NCBI GenBank assembly: GCA_015065785.1
Contig: SVPR01000019.1
Span: forward strand, 1-43,582
DNA: 43,582 nt
Direction of reading: 5' to 3'
Source: Oscillospiraceae bacterium
GTDB lineage: Bacteria > Bacillota > Clostridia > Oscillospirales > Acutalibacteraceae
Part shown: in pieces, positions 1 to 8,648 of the stretch
Position numbering within the stretch: the first letter of the stretch is position 1
How the letters are laid out: every line of letters begins with the position of its first letter
Notes under the pieces: model-generated
What the model saw: only the letters and a program-made list of their open reading frames with translations
Databases searched by the model: none
Told to the model about the DNA's origin: nothing
Made by a program: the position numbers and the translations under genes

Positions 1-128
1 GGCGGTATATCTCTGTTGCACTTTCCCTAAGGTTACCCTCGGCGGCCGTTAGCCGTTACTCTGCCGTGTGATGCCCGGACTTTCCTCGTCTATACTAAAG
101 TATATCCGCGACTGCCCATTTTACCGAC
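1..128 (-). ncRNA. rnpB: RNase P RNA (rnpB), 5' part, cut by window edge
   Basis: Catalytic RNA of ribonuclease P, which trims the 5' leaders of pre-tRNAs. On the minus strand the diagnostic GAGGAAAGTCCGGGC box lies at about 73-87. It is preceded by GGGCAGTCGC and followed by GGGTAACC and AGGGAAAGTGCAACAGA, the usual order of P RNA signatures. Only about 128 nt of a roughly 350-nt RNA are present, and the 3' part lies left of position 1. The 5' end is placed from the promoter at 134-162. Confidence 0.93.
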
Positions 129-133
129 GACTT

Positions 134-162
134 ATTTTATTATATTTTTTAAAGTTAGTCAA
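134..162 (-). promoter_or_regulatory. rnpB promoter
   Basis: On the minus strand TTGACT (162-157), 17-bp spacer and TAAAAT (139-134). The start point would be about 127, which fits the P RNA 5' end. Confidence 0.65.
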
Positions 163-196
163 GGTCGATTTTTTCAGACCTTTCAAAATTTATATA

Positions 197-219
197 GCTT
201 AAAACCCTATATTTTAAGC
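197..219 (-). terminator. Hairpin at the end of nadC
   Basis: Perfect 8-bp inverted repeat GCTTAAAA / TTTTAAGC with a 7-nt loop, overlapping the nadC stop codon. The following minus-strand sequence is AT-rich but has no clean T-run, so it is at best a weak terminator. Confidence 0.35.
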
Positions 220-1050
220 CATTCTCATCGAAATATCGAAAGCAGAAACAGAATGAGTTAAAGCACCGATTGAAAGAATATCAACCCCTAAAAGTGCTAC
301 TGAGCGAAGTCTTTCAGGTGTTAAGTTGCCTGACGCTTCAAGCAAGGCTTTTTTATTAACTATTTTCACAGCCTCTGCCATAGTGTCATTATCCATATTA
401 TCAAGCATAATAATATCCGCACCGGCTGAAAGAGCCTCTTTAACTTCTTCTAATGTTCTTGTTTCAACCTCTATTTTAACTGTATGACCTATTTTTTCTC
501 TTAAAGCTTTAACCGCAGGTGTAATTCCACCCTTTGCATCAATATGATTATCTTTAAGCATTGCGCAGTCAGATAAATTGTAACGATGGTTTTTACCGCC
601 ACCACAGGTCACTGCATATTTTTGTAATGAACGAATACCGGGTAAGGTTTTTCTTGTATCTGCAATAGTAGCGTCTGTACCATCAATTTGCTTAACACAT
701 TCATTAGTGAGTGTAGCGATACCGCTCATATGCTGAAGAAGATTAAGTGCTGTTCTTTCGCCTTTTAAAAGATAAATCGTTCTGCCTGAAATTTCGGCAA
801 TTATGTCACCTTTTTTGACATTTTTACCGTCTTTTTGATATAAAGTATAAGTAAACTGTTCATCTAACAACTGAAAAACACGCATTGCAACTTCAATTCC
901 ACAAAGCACACCGTCTGCCTTTGCAATGAATTTTGCCTTGCTCACTTCGTTTTCATCGAGCAAATAATCAGTTGCGACATCAATATAATTTATATCCTCA
1001 CTTATTGCTCTTTTAATAACATCATCTACATAAAACTGTGGCAATATCAT
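214..1050 (-). CDS. nadC: Nicotinate-nucleotide pyrophosphorylase (quinolinate phosphoribosyltransferase)
   Basis: Converts quinolinate and PRPP to nicotinate mononucleotide, CO2 and PPi, the third step of de novo NAD synthesis. The 278-aa protein has the family signatures RKTLPGIR, the GGGKNHRYNL substrate-binding stretch, the MLKDNH motif and a C-terminal alpha/beta barrel (IEVETRTLEE, IMLDNM, LEASGN). I chose the ATG at 1050, giving MILPQFYVDD, because AGGGAGG sits just upstream; a longer in-frame extension would run far into nadB. Its ATG overlaps the nadB stop as ATGA, a sign of translational coupling. Last gene of nadA-nadB-nadC. Confidence 0.96.
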   Translation of the reverse strand: MILPQFYVDDVIKRAISEDINYIDVATDYLLDENEVSKAKFIAKADGVLCGIEVAMRVFQLLDEQFTYTLYQKDGKNVKKGDIIAEISGRTIYLLKGERTALNLLQHMSGIATLTNECVKQIDGTDATIADTRKTLPGIRSLQKYAVTCGGGKNHRYNLSDCAMLKDNHIDAKGGITPAVKALREKIGHTVKIEVETRTLEEVKEALSAGADIIMLDNMDNDTMAEAVKIVNKKALLEASGNLTPERLRSVALLGVDILSIGALTHSVSAFDISMRMA

Positions 1051-2516
1051 CTGTCTGCCTCCCTTAAAATAATATAAGCTACTGTTGCAAGTGAAAGTGC
1101 CTCGCAATAGTCTGCCGTAATAGCAAATTTACCATTTCTTAATCTGTTAAGAATTGCTTCAATTCTCTTTTTACCCTCGTGAATAGCACCCTCGTCAGGA
1201 ATAACAAAATACGCTTTTTGCATTATTTCACGAATTTCGGTTCTTGTTCCTTTCGGAAGTGGTGCACCATTAAAGTCAATAACTTCTGACGGCTGTTCTT
1301 TTACGGGGTAAAAGTTCGCATTTATACATCTTACAATATCTTCTGCAGCGCGCCTGCCGAAAACGAGTGCCTCTAAAAGCGAATTACTTGCAAGTCTGTT
1401 TTTACCATGAACCCCCGTACAAGCGCATTCACCTGCCGCATAAAGTCTTGGCAATGTAGTTTTTGCATTAAGGTCAGTTTCAATACCACCCATAAGGTAA
1501 TGGTGGCACGGGAACACGGGAATTAAATCCTTGCTTATATCAACACCTTGTGTCAAACATCCGGCATAAATACCAGGAAAACGATTTTTCAAGTATTCTT
1601 CGCCCTTATAACGAATATCAAGATAAAAATTATTGCTGCCAAGTCGCCTTGATTCCATAATAATTGAACGGGAAACAACATCTCGTGGCGCTAATTCAAG
1701 ACGGCTGTCGTATCTGTCCATAAATCGTTCTTTATTGCAGTTTAAAAGGTAAGCACCCTCACCTCTTACTGCCTCACTTATTAAAAACTGTTCTCTGTTC
1801 GCACCATTAAAAGCAGTCGGGTGGAACTGAACATAGCTCAGATTTTTAATTGAAGCTCCCATTTCATAAGCGAGTCTTATTCCATCACCTGTTGCAACAG
1901 AAGGGTTGGTTGTATATTTATAAACTCTGCCAATACCGCCTGACGCCAGAAGGCAAAATGAAGAGAACACCTGCTTAAATTCATTACCTGACATTACCGT
2001 TGCTTTAAAGCCATTTGTAATTCTGGTCATAGAGGTTACCATAGTGTTATCAGCCAAAGTAACATTAGGTAACTTTTGAACTGCTAAAACAAGCTTATCT
2101 ACCATCTCTTTGCCTGAAGTATCTTTGTGGTGAAGTATTCTTCTTTTGGAGTGTCCGCCTTCAAGTGTTTTTATAAGGTCACCGTTTTCGTCACGGTCAT
2201 ATTCTACACCATATTCTATGGTACGAAGAACATCCTGGGGGCCCTCTTCAACAAGCGTTCTTACTGCATCGTGGTCATTTTTTCTGCCACCTGCAATTAA
2301 AGTATCTTCAAAGTGAAAATCGTAGCTATCATTTTCTAAATCTAAAACACAGGCAATACCACCCTGCGCTAAGGAGCTGTTGGAAATGTGCCTTTCCTTT
2401 TTAGAAAGCATAAGTACATTAACCGTAGGCGGAAAGTTAAGTGCAGCATAAAGCCCTGCAATACCACTACCTACGATTATAACATCGTATGAATTTTTGA
2501 GTTCAGAAAGTTTCAT
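1047..2516 (-). CDS. nadB: L-aspartate oxidase
   Basis: FAD-dependent oxidation of L-aspartate to iminoaspartate, which NadA condenses with dihydroxyacetone phosphate. The protein is 489 aa from the ATG at 2516, preceded by TTGAGG at good spacing; the TTG nine bases upstream has no usable ribosome site. Visible are the N-terminal dinucleotide-binding IIVGSGIAG, SLAQGGIA, the HHKDTSGKE segment typical of the succinate dehydrogenase/fumarate reductase flavoprotein family, and GGIETDLNAKT with AAGECACTGVHG near the C-terminus. Starts just after the nadA stop and overlaps nadC by 4 bp. Confidence 0.95.
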   Translation of the reverse strand: MKLSELKNSYDVIIVGSGIAGLYAALNFPPTVNVLMLSKKERHISNSSLAQGGIACVLDLENDSYDFHFEDTLIAGGRKNDHDAVRTLVEEGPQDVLRTIEYGVEYDRDENGDLIKTLEGGHSKRRILHHKDTSGKEMVDKLVLAVQKLPNVTLADNTMVTSMTRITNGFKATVMSGNEFKQVFSSFCLLASGGIGRVYKYTTNPSVATGDGIRLAYEMGASIKNLSYVQFHPTAFNGANREQFLISEAVRGEGAYLLNCNKERFMDRYDSRLELAPRDVVSRSIIMESRRLGSNNFYLDIRYKGEEYLKNRFPGIYAGCLTQGVDISKDLIPVFPCHHYLMGGIETDLNAKTTLPRLYAAGECACTGVHGKNRLASNSLLEALVFGRRAAEDIVRCINANFYPVKEQPSEVIDFNGAPLPKGTRTEIREIMQKAYFVIPDEGAIHEGKKRIEAILNRLRNGKFAITADYCEALSLATVAYIILREADR

Positions 2517-2521
2517 AATCC

Positions 2522-3439
2522 TCAACCTAATTCTAACATTTTATCAATACTTTTAAGTGCTTTTTTTCTTAAATTCTCATCTAATTCAATGCTTTCGCCT
2601 TGCTCGCCGATTACTGCTTTATAAACATCCTCAAGTGTAGTTACTTTCATATCCTCACAAACGAGCTTTTCTTTTGAAAGCTGAATGAATCTTTCGCCAT
2701 TTTCTTCGTGAGTTGAAAGGTAATCAACAACGCCTTTTTCAGTTCCTATAATCACCTTGCCATTGTGTGCCTTTGCATATTTAATTATTTCTGAGGTAGC
2801 ACCAATCATATCAGCGTGGGCTAATACCTCTTCCGGTGATTCAGGATGCACTGCAAACACAGCGTCGGGATGTTCTTTTTTTAATTCAATTATATCTTCT
2901 TTCGTAAGCTTATTATGAACAGGACAGTAGCCGTCCCAAAGAATTATATTTTTTTGGGGAAGCTGCTTTTTAACATAAGAGCCTAAGTTTTTATCCGGTA
3001 TAAAAAGAATATCCTTATTAGGAAGTGCTTCAACAATTTTAATAGCCGATGAGCTTGTAACGCACACATCACACTCAGCCTTTAACGCCGCAGTTGTGTT
3101 TATATAAGCAACAACCGCAGTATCGGGATTTTCTTTTTTAAACTCTTTTACTCTTTCAGGTGAAATCTGCTCTGCCATAAGGCAAGTGGCACTTGGTACA
3201 GGCAAAATGACCTCGGTTTCAGGTGAAAGAATTTTTACGCTTTCTGCCATAAATCTGACACCGCACATTATAACGCGTTTGCTTTTTAGCTCTTTAGCCT
3301 TCTGGCTTAAATAGAAACTATCGCCTGTTACATCTGCAATATCAATAATATCCGGATTCTGATATGTGTGAGCAAGAATAACTGTATCTCGTTTTTTAGC
3401 TTCTTCAACTATTTTTGTTTTTAATTCACTGACTGTCAT
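2522..3439 (-). CDS. nadA: Quinolinate synthase A
   Basis: Iron-sulfur enzyme that condenses iminoaspartate with dihydroxyacetone phosphate to quinolinate. The 305-aa length fits the family. The sequence shows the N-terminal ILAHTYQ, the DSFYLSQKA segment, and cysteines in contexts expected for [4Fe-4S] ligands (PSATCLMAE, AECDVCVTSSSA, DGYCPVH). AAGGAG precedes the ATG. First gene of the nad operon, read from the promoter at 3491-3518. I looked for an NiaR-type operator in the leader but could not support one. Confidence 0.95.
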   Translation of the reverse strand: MTVSELKTKIVEEAKKRDTVILAHTYQNPDIIDIADVTGDSFYLSQKAKELKSKRVIMCGVRFMAESVKILSPETEVILPVPSATCLMAEQISPERVKEFKKENPDTAVVAYINTTAALKAECDVCVTSSSAIKIVEALPNKDILFIPDKNLGSYVKKQLPQKNIILWDGYCPVHNKLTKEDIIELKKEHPDAVFAVHPESPEEVLAHADMIGATSEIIKYAKAHNGKVIIGTEKGVVDYLSTHEENGERFIQLSKEKLVCEDMKVTTLEDVYKAVIGEQGESIELDENLRKKALKSIDKMLELG

Positions 3440-3490
3440 AAACTATACTCCTTAGATACAATTATAATGGTGCTGAATTTTCCTATAATA

Positions 3491-3518
3491 ATTATATCAT
3501 TATTTTAATATAAGACAA
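3491..3518 (-). promoter_or_regulatory. nadABC promoter
   Basis: Minus strand TTGTCT (3518-3513), 16-bp spacer, TATAAT (3496-3491), about 50 nt before the nadA start. Divergent from the glyA promoter in a 234-bp intergenic region. Confidence 0.6.
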
Positions 3519-3611
3519 TATTAAAGTTTCCAAAAAACGCTTAATATATTTACAGCTTTTTGTTAATTCCTCAAAACTTTCACAAAATAACTAAATAGTA
3601 ATTCTTTTCTA

Positions 3612-3640
3612 TTGAAATAAAAATGCTAATGTTGTAAAAT
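3612..3640 (+). promoter_or_regulatory. glyA promoter
   Basis: TTGAAA (3612-3617), 17-bp spacer, TAAAAT (3635-3640), followed by a short leader and AGGAGAAAG before the glyA ATG. No riboswitch-like fold is seen. Confidence 0.6.
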
Positions 3641-3673
3641 GTATAAGATTTAATTTTATAGGAGAAAGAAACA

Positions 3674-4924
3674 ATGAACGATTATCTCTCTAAAAATTTT
3701 GATGCTTTAAGCTCTGCTGACGCCGAATTGTTTTCTGCATTTGAAAGCGAAATGACTCGTCAGACAAGAAACATTGAGCTTATTGCAAGTGAAAACTACA
3801 CTTCACCTGCTGTTATGGCAGCTTCAGGAAGTATTCTCACCAATAAATACGCTGAGGGCTATCCGGGCAAAAGATATTACGGCGGTTGTGAATGTGTTGA
3901 TGTTGCTGAAAGCCTTGCAATTGAAAGAGCGAAAAAGCTTTTTAATTGTGAATTTGCAAATGTTCAGCCACATTCAGGTTCTCAAGCTAACTTTGCGGTC
4001 TATTTCGCACTTTTAAATCCGGGCGACACAGTTTTAGGCATGAGCCTTGCTGATGGTGGCCACTTAACACACGGCTCACCTGTTAATGTAAGCGGTAAAT
4101 ACTTCGATTTTCAGAGCTATGGTGTTGATGAAAATGGATTTTTAGACTATGATGCACTTGAGAAAAAAGCAAACGAATGCAAGCCAAAGCTTATTGTTGC
4201 GGGCGCTTCTGCTTACCCAAGAGCTATTGATTTTAAAAGAATCAAAGAAATTGCAGAAAGCGTAAACGCACTCTTTATGGTTGATATGGCTCACATTGCA
4301 GGTCTTGTTGCAAGTGGTATGCACCAGTCGCCATTCCCTTATGCCGATGTTGTTACCTCAACAACTCACAAAACTCTTCGTGGTCCTCGTGGTGGTATTA
4401 TTCTTACAAATGATGAGGAAATTGCCACTAAAGTAAACAAAGCTATCTTCCCCGGTATTCAGGGCGGACCTTTGATGCACATAATCGCTGCAAAGGCTAT
4501 TTGCTTTGGTGAAGCACTTAAGCCTGAATTCAAAGAATATGGTAAAAGAGTTATTTCAAACTGTAAAGCACTTGAAAACGCTCTTTGTGCGCAAGGAATT
4601 GATATGGTATCCGGTGGCTCTGACAACCACTTGCTTTTACTTGATTTACGCTCACTCGGTATCACCGGTAAGGAACTAGAGCACAGACTTGATAATGTTT
4701 ACATTACAGTAAATAAAAACTCTATTCCAAATGACCCTGAGAAGCCATTTGTTACAAGCGGTGTCAGGATTGGTACTGCGGCAACCTCTACAAGAGGTTT
4801 CGGCGCACACGAAATGCTCAGAATCGCAGAATTCATTAAATTAGCGGCAACAGATTACGAAAATAATATTGATTTTATCCGTAATAGTGTTACTGAGATT
4901 TGTGATAAATATCCGCTTTACTAA
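3674..4924 (+). CDS. glyA: Serine hydroxymethyltransferase
   Basis: PLP enzyme converting serine and tetrahydrofolate to glycine and 5,10-methylene-THF, the main source of one-carbon units. The protein is 416 aa, the usual length. Motifs are [12 protein letters not shown] at the N-terminus, [15 protein letters not shown], the [11 protein letters not shown] cofactor region, [10 protein letters not shown], and [16 protein letters not shown], in which the lysine after THis forms the Schiff base. AGGAG precedes the ATG. It stands alone, with its own promoter and a strong terminator 6 bp after the stop. Confidence 0.97.
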   Translation: MNDYLSKNFDALSSADAELFSAFESEMTRQTRNIELIASENYTSPAVMAASGSILTNKYAEGYPGKRYYGGCECVDVAESLAIERAKKLFNCEFANVQPHSGSQANFAVYFALLNPGDTVLGMSLADGGHLTHGSPVNVSGKYFDFQSYGVDENGFLDYDALEKKANECKPKLIVAGASAYPRAIDFKRIKEIAESVNALFMVDMAHIAGLVASGMHQSPFPYADVVTSTTHKTLRGPRGGIILTNDEEIATKVNKAIFPGIQGGPLMHIIAAKAICFGEALKPEFKEYGKRVISNCKALENALCAQGIDMVSGGSDNHLLLLDLRSLGITGKELEHRLDNVYITVNKNSIPNDPEKPFVTSGVRIGTAATSTRGFGAHEMLRIAEFIKLAATDYENNIDFIRNSVTEICDKYPLY

Positions 4925-4930
4925 AAAAGT

Positions 4931-4968
4931 AAACGACAGTTCATACGAACTGTCGTTTGTTTTTTATT
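4931..4968. terminator. Bidirectional terminator between glyA and the next minus-strand gene
   Basis: Perfect 12-bp stem AAACGACAGTTC / GAACTGTCGTTT with loop ATAC. T-rich tracts lie on both sides (GTTTTTTATT on plus, ACTTTTTTAG on minus), so it can serve both convergent genes. Confidence 0.9.
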
Positions 4969-5818
4969 GTCTGTTTATAAGTTTTTTGAAATTTTCAATT
5001 TCGTAACAAGGCAAATATAAACCAAACTCTTCTGAATTGTTATTTATTTTAACAATATAATAAGATTTCATATAAGTTATGCCATAGTTATCTCTACCCA
5101 TTTTATATTGCTTATATTCACCCTTATCATACGGAACCTCTTTATTCCAGCCGTTAAATCCTATACGCTTTTCTTGTTTTTCGATTTCACCTATTTCAGT
5201 TAACGGAATAGACCATTTAGCTTCAAGTGAAGCTAAAAAAAGGTTTTCTTCCTCTACAAAGGCTCGAAACTCAAGCATATAAATAGGTGTTGGGCTCATA
5301 CCATTACCTTTAAACTGTATTTCACCTTTTTTAACTTTATAGGTAAACTGCATAACATCCATTTTCAAGGCATCTGACGGAACATTCAAACGACTGTATA
5401 TAGCCTCTGACCTTTTCTCGTAATCATTGTTAGCATTATTTACCTCTTCGCTTGATAACACTTTTTTCTTCTTTTTTAGTGATAAAAGGAAAATAACTAA
5501 GTAGAAAACAGCACAACAAATACCTATTACAAATATATAAGGTGCATTATTAAAGGCATTTTTGATTGCTTCAAGACCATCAAAAGCAACATTGAGAAAT
5601 ACTCTTAAAAAAATAAGACTACCTAATGCAGAAATAATATGTAAAATCCTTATCGTCAAAGGCATTCTTGACTTTTCAACTGCTTTATCTACATTATTCG
5701 CCGAATCGAGAGCATCTTCAATTAAATATTCTTCGGTTTCCTGTGCAACGAACTCGGCTCCGCTGGAAACAAAATTATTTTTGTTTTCTGTAACATCTAT
5801 ACAAAATAACGGTTCCAT
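4964..5818 (-). CDS. Two-TM membrane protein of unknown function
   Basis: 284 aa, unrecognised. An acidic cytosolic N-terminus (about 1-50) is followed by hydrophobic helices near 53-80 and 92-113. A polylysine stop-transfer segment (LKKKKKV) and a soluble C-terminal domain of about 160 aa come next. The C-terminal part, rich in beta-prone sequence with SIPLTEIGEI, could be a PH-like or YcxB-like fold, but this is only a resemblance. AAAGGGG precedes the ATG. It has its own promoter at 5844-5872 with a perfect inverted repeat over the -10. Confidence 0.7.
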   Translation of the reverse strand: MEPLFCIDVTENKNNFVSSGAEFVAQETEEYLIEDALDSANNVDKAVEKSRMPLTIRILHIISALGSLIFLRVFLNVAFDGLEAIKNAFNNAPYIFVIGICCAVFYLVIFLLSLKKKKKVLSSEEVNNANNDYEKRSEAIYSRLNVPSDALKMDVMQFTYKVKKGEIQFKGNGMSPTPIYMLEFRAFVEEENLFLASLEAKWSIPLTEIGEIEKQEKRIGFNGWNKEVPYDKGEYKQYKMGRDNYGITYMKSYYIVKINNNSEEFGLYLPCYEIENFKKLINRQ

Positions 5819-5843
5819 CTTTTTACCCCTTTCATATCAGTTC

Positions 5844-5872
5844 ATTCTAACACATTAGAATTTATTTGTCAA
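5844..5872 (-). promoter_or_regulatory. Promoter with operator-like palindrome over the -10
   Basis: Minus strand TTGACA (5872-5867), 17-bp spacer, TAGAAT (5849-5844). The -10 sits in a perfect inverted repeat ATTCTAA-CACA-TTAGAAT (5844-5861), a plausible repressor site for the 284-aa membrane protein gene. Confidence 0.65.
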
Positions 5873-5883
5873 TAAATGCAAGA

Positions 5884-5905
5884 TGGGGTGCCCTGAAGCA
5901 CCCCA
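5884..5905 (-). terminator. Hairpin after hpf
   Basis: Perfect 8-bp GC-rich stem TGGGGTGC / GCACCCCA with a 6-nt loop, 45 bp beyond the hpf stop. No T-run follows on either strand, so it may protect the hpf mRNA 3' end or be a weak terminator. Confidence 0.5.
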
Positions 5906-5949
5906 CCTCACAAAGAAAGGAATAATGAAAAAATCGATCAAAATTAAGT

Positions 5950-6477
5950 TCAAGCATCATAATCAGGAACAATTAAACCATAGCCTGAATCATTACGGAC
6001 ATAAACAACATTTATTAAATCAGTATCTGCATTAAGGAACATATAGAACTTATGACCTAAAAGATTCATTTGTAAAATTGCTTCTTCAACGCTCTGTGGC
6101 TTTAAAGCAACTGATTTTTCGCGTATTAAATCGAACTCAGTTTCTTCTTCAATATCAGAAGCAATAAAATCTTCAAAAGCAGTGGCGCGAAGCTTCTTTT
6201 CTACTCTTGTTTTATTCTTTCTGATTTGACGAATGAGAGACTCTACACACTCATCAAGGGCATCATTAATATTTTCGGCTCTTTCTTCAGCACGGAATAA
6301 CATTCCGCCCTTATTTACAGTTACTTCAACTGATTGATAATTCTTTTCAACTGTTGCTGTAACCTTTGCTAACGCATCCTCACCAAAAAGCTTTTCAACT
6401 TTCTGGAGCCGTTTTTCAACTCTTGAGCGAAAATCTTCTCTTGGGTTACATTTACGACCGATAATAGTAATATTCAT
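5950..6477 (-). CDS. hpf: Long-form ribosome hibernation promoting factor
   Basis: Binds the 30S decoding region and dimerises 70S ribosomes to 100S particles in stationary phase. 175 aa is the long form typical of Firmicutes. The N-terminal S30AE/YfiA domain (about 1-100) begins MNITIIGR. A linker and the C-terminal dimerisation domain follow (about 118-175, with EEAILQMNLLGHKFYMFLN and a terminal GYGLIVPDYDA). AAAGGGG lies before the ATG. Monocistronic, with a near-consensus promoter at 6513-6541. Confidence 0.95.
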   Translation of the reverse strand: MNITIIGRKCNPREDFRSRVEKRLQKVEKLFGEDALAKVTATVEKNYQSVEVTVNKGGMLFRAEERAENINDALDECVESLIRQIRKNKTRVEKKLRATAFEDFIASDIEEETEFDLIREKSVALKPQSVEEAILQMNLLGHKFYMFLNADTDLINVVYVRNDSGYGLIVPDYDA

Positions 6478-6512
6478 AGAAACATCCCCTTTGCGTGTTT
6501 ATTTCTACTGCA

Positions 6513-6541
6513 ATAATAACATTTTTAAAGGCAATTGTCAA
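6513..6541 (-). promoter_or_regulatory. hpf promoter
   Basis: Minus strand TTGACA (6541-6536), 17-bp spacer, TATTAT (6518-6513), reading into hpf. An inverted repeat TCACAAA / TTTGTGA lies just upstream (about 6560-6583) and could be an operator or the end of the ogg transcript. Confidence 0.65.
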
Positions 6542-6617
6542 TGGATTTTGTTTACTTTTCACAAATATATTTCTTTTTGTGACTTTTGAACAAGCGTTTA
6601 ATGCTTTTTGCTACAAA

Positions 6618-7439
6618 TCATTCTTCAAGATTTCTGCGCCAATGGAACAAGTACTGCTGGGCTATGCCCTCGCTTCCCTTTATGCATTCAGGTAGCCCCT
6701 CAGGGTAAAGCTCTGAAACAATCCTTTTCACCCAGACATCTACGGGGAATGCTTCAATTCGGCCAAAGCCATAAAGAAGAGAGCATTGTGCAACCTTTTC
6801 GCCCACGCCCTTGATTTTGATTAGCTCTGCTTTGGCAGCTTCAAAATTCATAGCTTTTATTTTTTCTATATCAACTTCTTTAGAAGAAATCTTTTGAGCC
6901 GCATCTAAAATATATTTAGCTCTGAAGCCTGCTCTTAAAACAGATAAATCGTCAAGGCTTTTTTCTGCAATAACCTCTGCCGTCGGGAAAGAATACGAGT
7001 CACCTATTTTTTCACCAAAGTTTTCACATAATCTCTCAATAATCCCTTTTATTCGCGGAATATTATTATTTTGTGAAATAATAAATGAACAAATTGCTTC
7101 CCATTCGTCCTGTTTTAAAATTCTTATTCCGTTATATTTTTTACAAGCAGTAATTAAATTTATTTCATTATAATTATTTAAAATAGAATTATAATCTCTT
7201 TCTAAATCAAAATATTCTTTCCAGATTAAATTGAAATCTTCTTCTGTTGTGTCATAAAATATAATCTCATTTTTATCAATTTGTTTTAATTTCAAATATT
7301 TATTTTTAGCAACACCGAACCAGATATTTTCTTCGTTTTTTCGCCATCTGAACGCCTGACCACAATCGAGAGAAAGCGCTATATCAAAGCATTCCTGATT
7401 TTTTAAAATAATATTTTTATTTTCTTTAATTATTTCCAA
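6618..7439 (-). CDS. 8-oxoguanine DNA glycosylase, OGG1 type (HhH-GPD)
   Basis: Base-excision repair enzyme expected to excise 8-oxoguanine and nick the strand. 273 aa. An N-terminal OGG_N-like beta domain (about 1-110, with CGQAFRWRK) precedes the helix-hairpin-helix domain. The catalytic stretch GVGEKVAQC carries the lysine nucleophile, and FPVDVW carries the conserved aspartate. The start is a TTG with GGTGG seven bases upstream; no in-frame ATG is available. Own promoter at 7503-7531. Confidence 0.9.
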   Translation of the reverse strand: MEIIKENKNIILKNQECFDIALSLDCGQAFRWRKNEENIWFGVAKNKYLKLKQIDKNEIIFYDTTEEDFNLIWKEYFDLERDYNSILNNYNEINLITACKKYNGIRILKQDEWEAICSFIISQNNNIPRIKGIIERLCENFGEKIGDSYSFPTAEVIAEKSLDDLSVLRAGFRAKYILDAAQKISSKEVDIEKIKAMNFEAAKAELIKIKGVGEKVAQCSLLYGFGRIEAFPVDVWVKRIVSELYPEGLPECIKGSEGIAQQYLFHWRRNLEE

Positions 7440-7502
7440 AAAACATCCACCACTACTTTTGCAACTAAATTAAAACTCTTTTTTATTTAAAAGACAATTT
7501 TA

Positions 7503-7531
7503 ATTATAACATTATTTGCACTTGCATACAA
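7503..7531 (-). promoter_or_regulatory. ogg promoter
   Basis: Minus strand TTGTAT (7531-7526), 17-bp spacer, TATAAT (7508-7503), about 65 nt before the TTG start. Confidence 0.55.
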
Positions 7532-8300
7532 GTGGAATAATTTAATATTTCCTGACTACTCTTTTATTTTAAATTTAAATTTCATTTTAATTTTCAGTAA
7601 CTGAATTTAATTGATTTTTCATTTTTTAATTTCAGTTCTTTTTTTCACTTTTCCTTTTTTCTTCAAATCCAATTTTTACTCAATTCTATTTTTCTGCTTT
7701 GTTTTTATATTTCTATTTTCAAATTTCATAAAATTAAAGTAAATTATAAAATAAAAAACGCCCTTCAAAAAAATACAAAAAAACGCTCAAAAAATTTGTC
7801 AACCCAATTTCTAAAGATTATAAATTTTCTACATTTTGAACAGTAATTCACTATGAGTTTTGGCACACTTTTGTATTGGTAAAACTTAACAATATTCAAT
7901 AAAATTTTAATTAAAATTATTTTTCCAATTTGTATAATCTAATAAACAAGCATAACAAACTGTATATTTGAATTTTTTCTGAAAATTGTCAATTTCTCTG
8001 AAGAAAATGTCGAAAACCCTTAATAATCACCATTTACAAGCTTAGTTATAAACACTGTGAACAGAGTTATGAACATTTTCGGGCTATTTTTTCAATACTT
8101 TCATTATACTGAAAGTATAAATTTCTTGCATGTCATTTTGACAACAGAAAAAATTAAGAAGCATTTTCTCTTATTTCAGATAATTATTTTTAATATTTTT
8201 CATATTATCAAACCGACTTTTTTATTTATTTTAAAATGCTGTTTTATGAATATTTTTTCCTTAACTTCACACTATAAATTCATAGAAAACTGAAATTATA
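7532..8300. other. AT-rich gap with no supported gene
   Basis: About 770 bp between divergent genes. The plus strand of 7540-7735 is strongly pyrimidine-rich, with recurring ATTTTCA-like words and a palindrome TTCAGT-A-ACTGAA. Around 8043-8075 lie two words (TTATAAACA, TTATGAACA) one base from the DnaA-box consensus. A 78-codon open frame at 8057-8293 is of low-complexity Phe/Ile composition and lacks a ribosome site, so I do not call it. No RNA gene is recognised. Confidence 0.5.
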
Positions 8301-8315
8301 AAAGGTGGTAATTTT

Positions 8316-8585
8316 ATGTTAAAAGGAATAAATAAACAAGTGCTTGAAATTATAGAAACTAATAATGGATATTTTGAAAAGGCACTGTTTTTTGTAAAAC
8401 CTGAATTTTCAGGATATTCAGAAAGCAAATTACGCGAATTAGCGCAGGCAGAAATCAAATTTGCTCTTCAGCCACCAAAACAAAGAGCGAGAGCGGGTAA
8501 AACCAAATTGAAAAACGCTCTTTCATTGCTCCTTGTTTTTATCTCAGGCATTGCTTCCGGTCTTTTGATATCCTTTATCATTTGA
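8316..8585 (+). CDS. Small C-terminally anchored membrane protein, unknown function
   Basis: 89 aa, unrecognised. A soluble N-terminal part of about 60 residues (LEIIETNNGYFEKALFFV) is followed by a basic patch (KQRARAGKTKLK) and one C-terminal transmembrane helix (about 66-88). This is a tail-anchored layout with the N-terminus in the cytosol. AAAGGTGG precedes the ATG at good spacing, which supports it as a real gene. The promoter of the HAD-PHP gene overlaps its 3' end. Confidence 0.7.
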   Translation: MLKGINKQVLEIIETNNGYFEKALFFVKPEFSGYSESKLRELAQAEIKFALQPPKQRARAGKTKLKNALSLLLVFISGIASGLLISFII

Positions 8586-8610
8586 TATTTTCGTCGCATT
8601 ATGGTAGAAT
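8582..8610 (+). promoter_or_regulatory. Promoter of the HAD-PHP gene
   Basis: TTGATA (8582-8587), 17-bp spacer, TAGAAT (8605-8610), about 39 nt before the ATG at 8649. The -35 overlaps the stop codon of the preceding small gene. Confidence 0.6.
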
Positions 8611-8648
8611 GGTAAAGTAGTATATAAATTAAAATATCAGGAGTTCTT

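Noticed and set aside
3440-3673. NiaR operator or NAD riboswitch ahead of nadA
   Set aside because: Only AT-rich dyads around the -10 are visible; no convincing operator or conserved riboswitch core could be read.
8057-8293. 78-codon open frame in the AT-rich gap
   Set aside because: Low-complexity Phe/Ile/Leu composition, no ribosome site and no recognisable domain; expected by chance in such AT-rich DNA.
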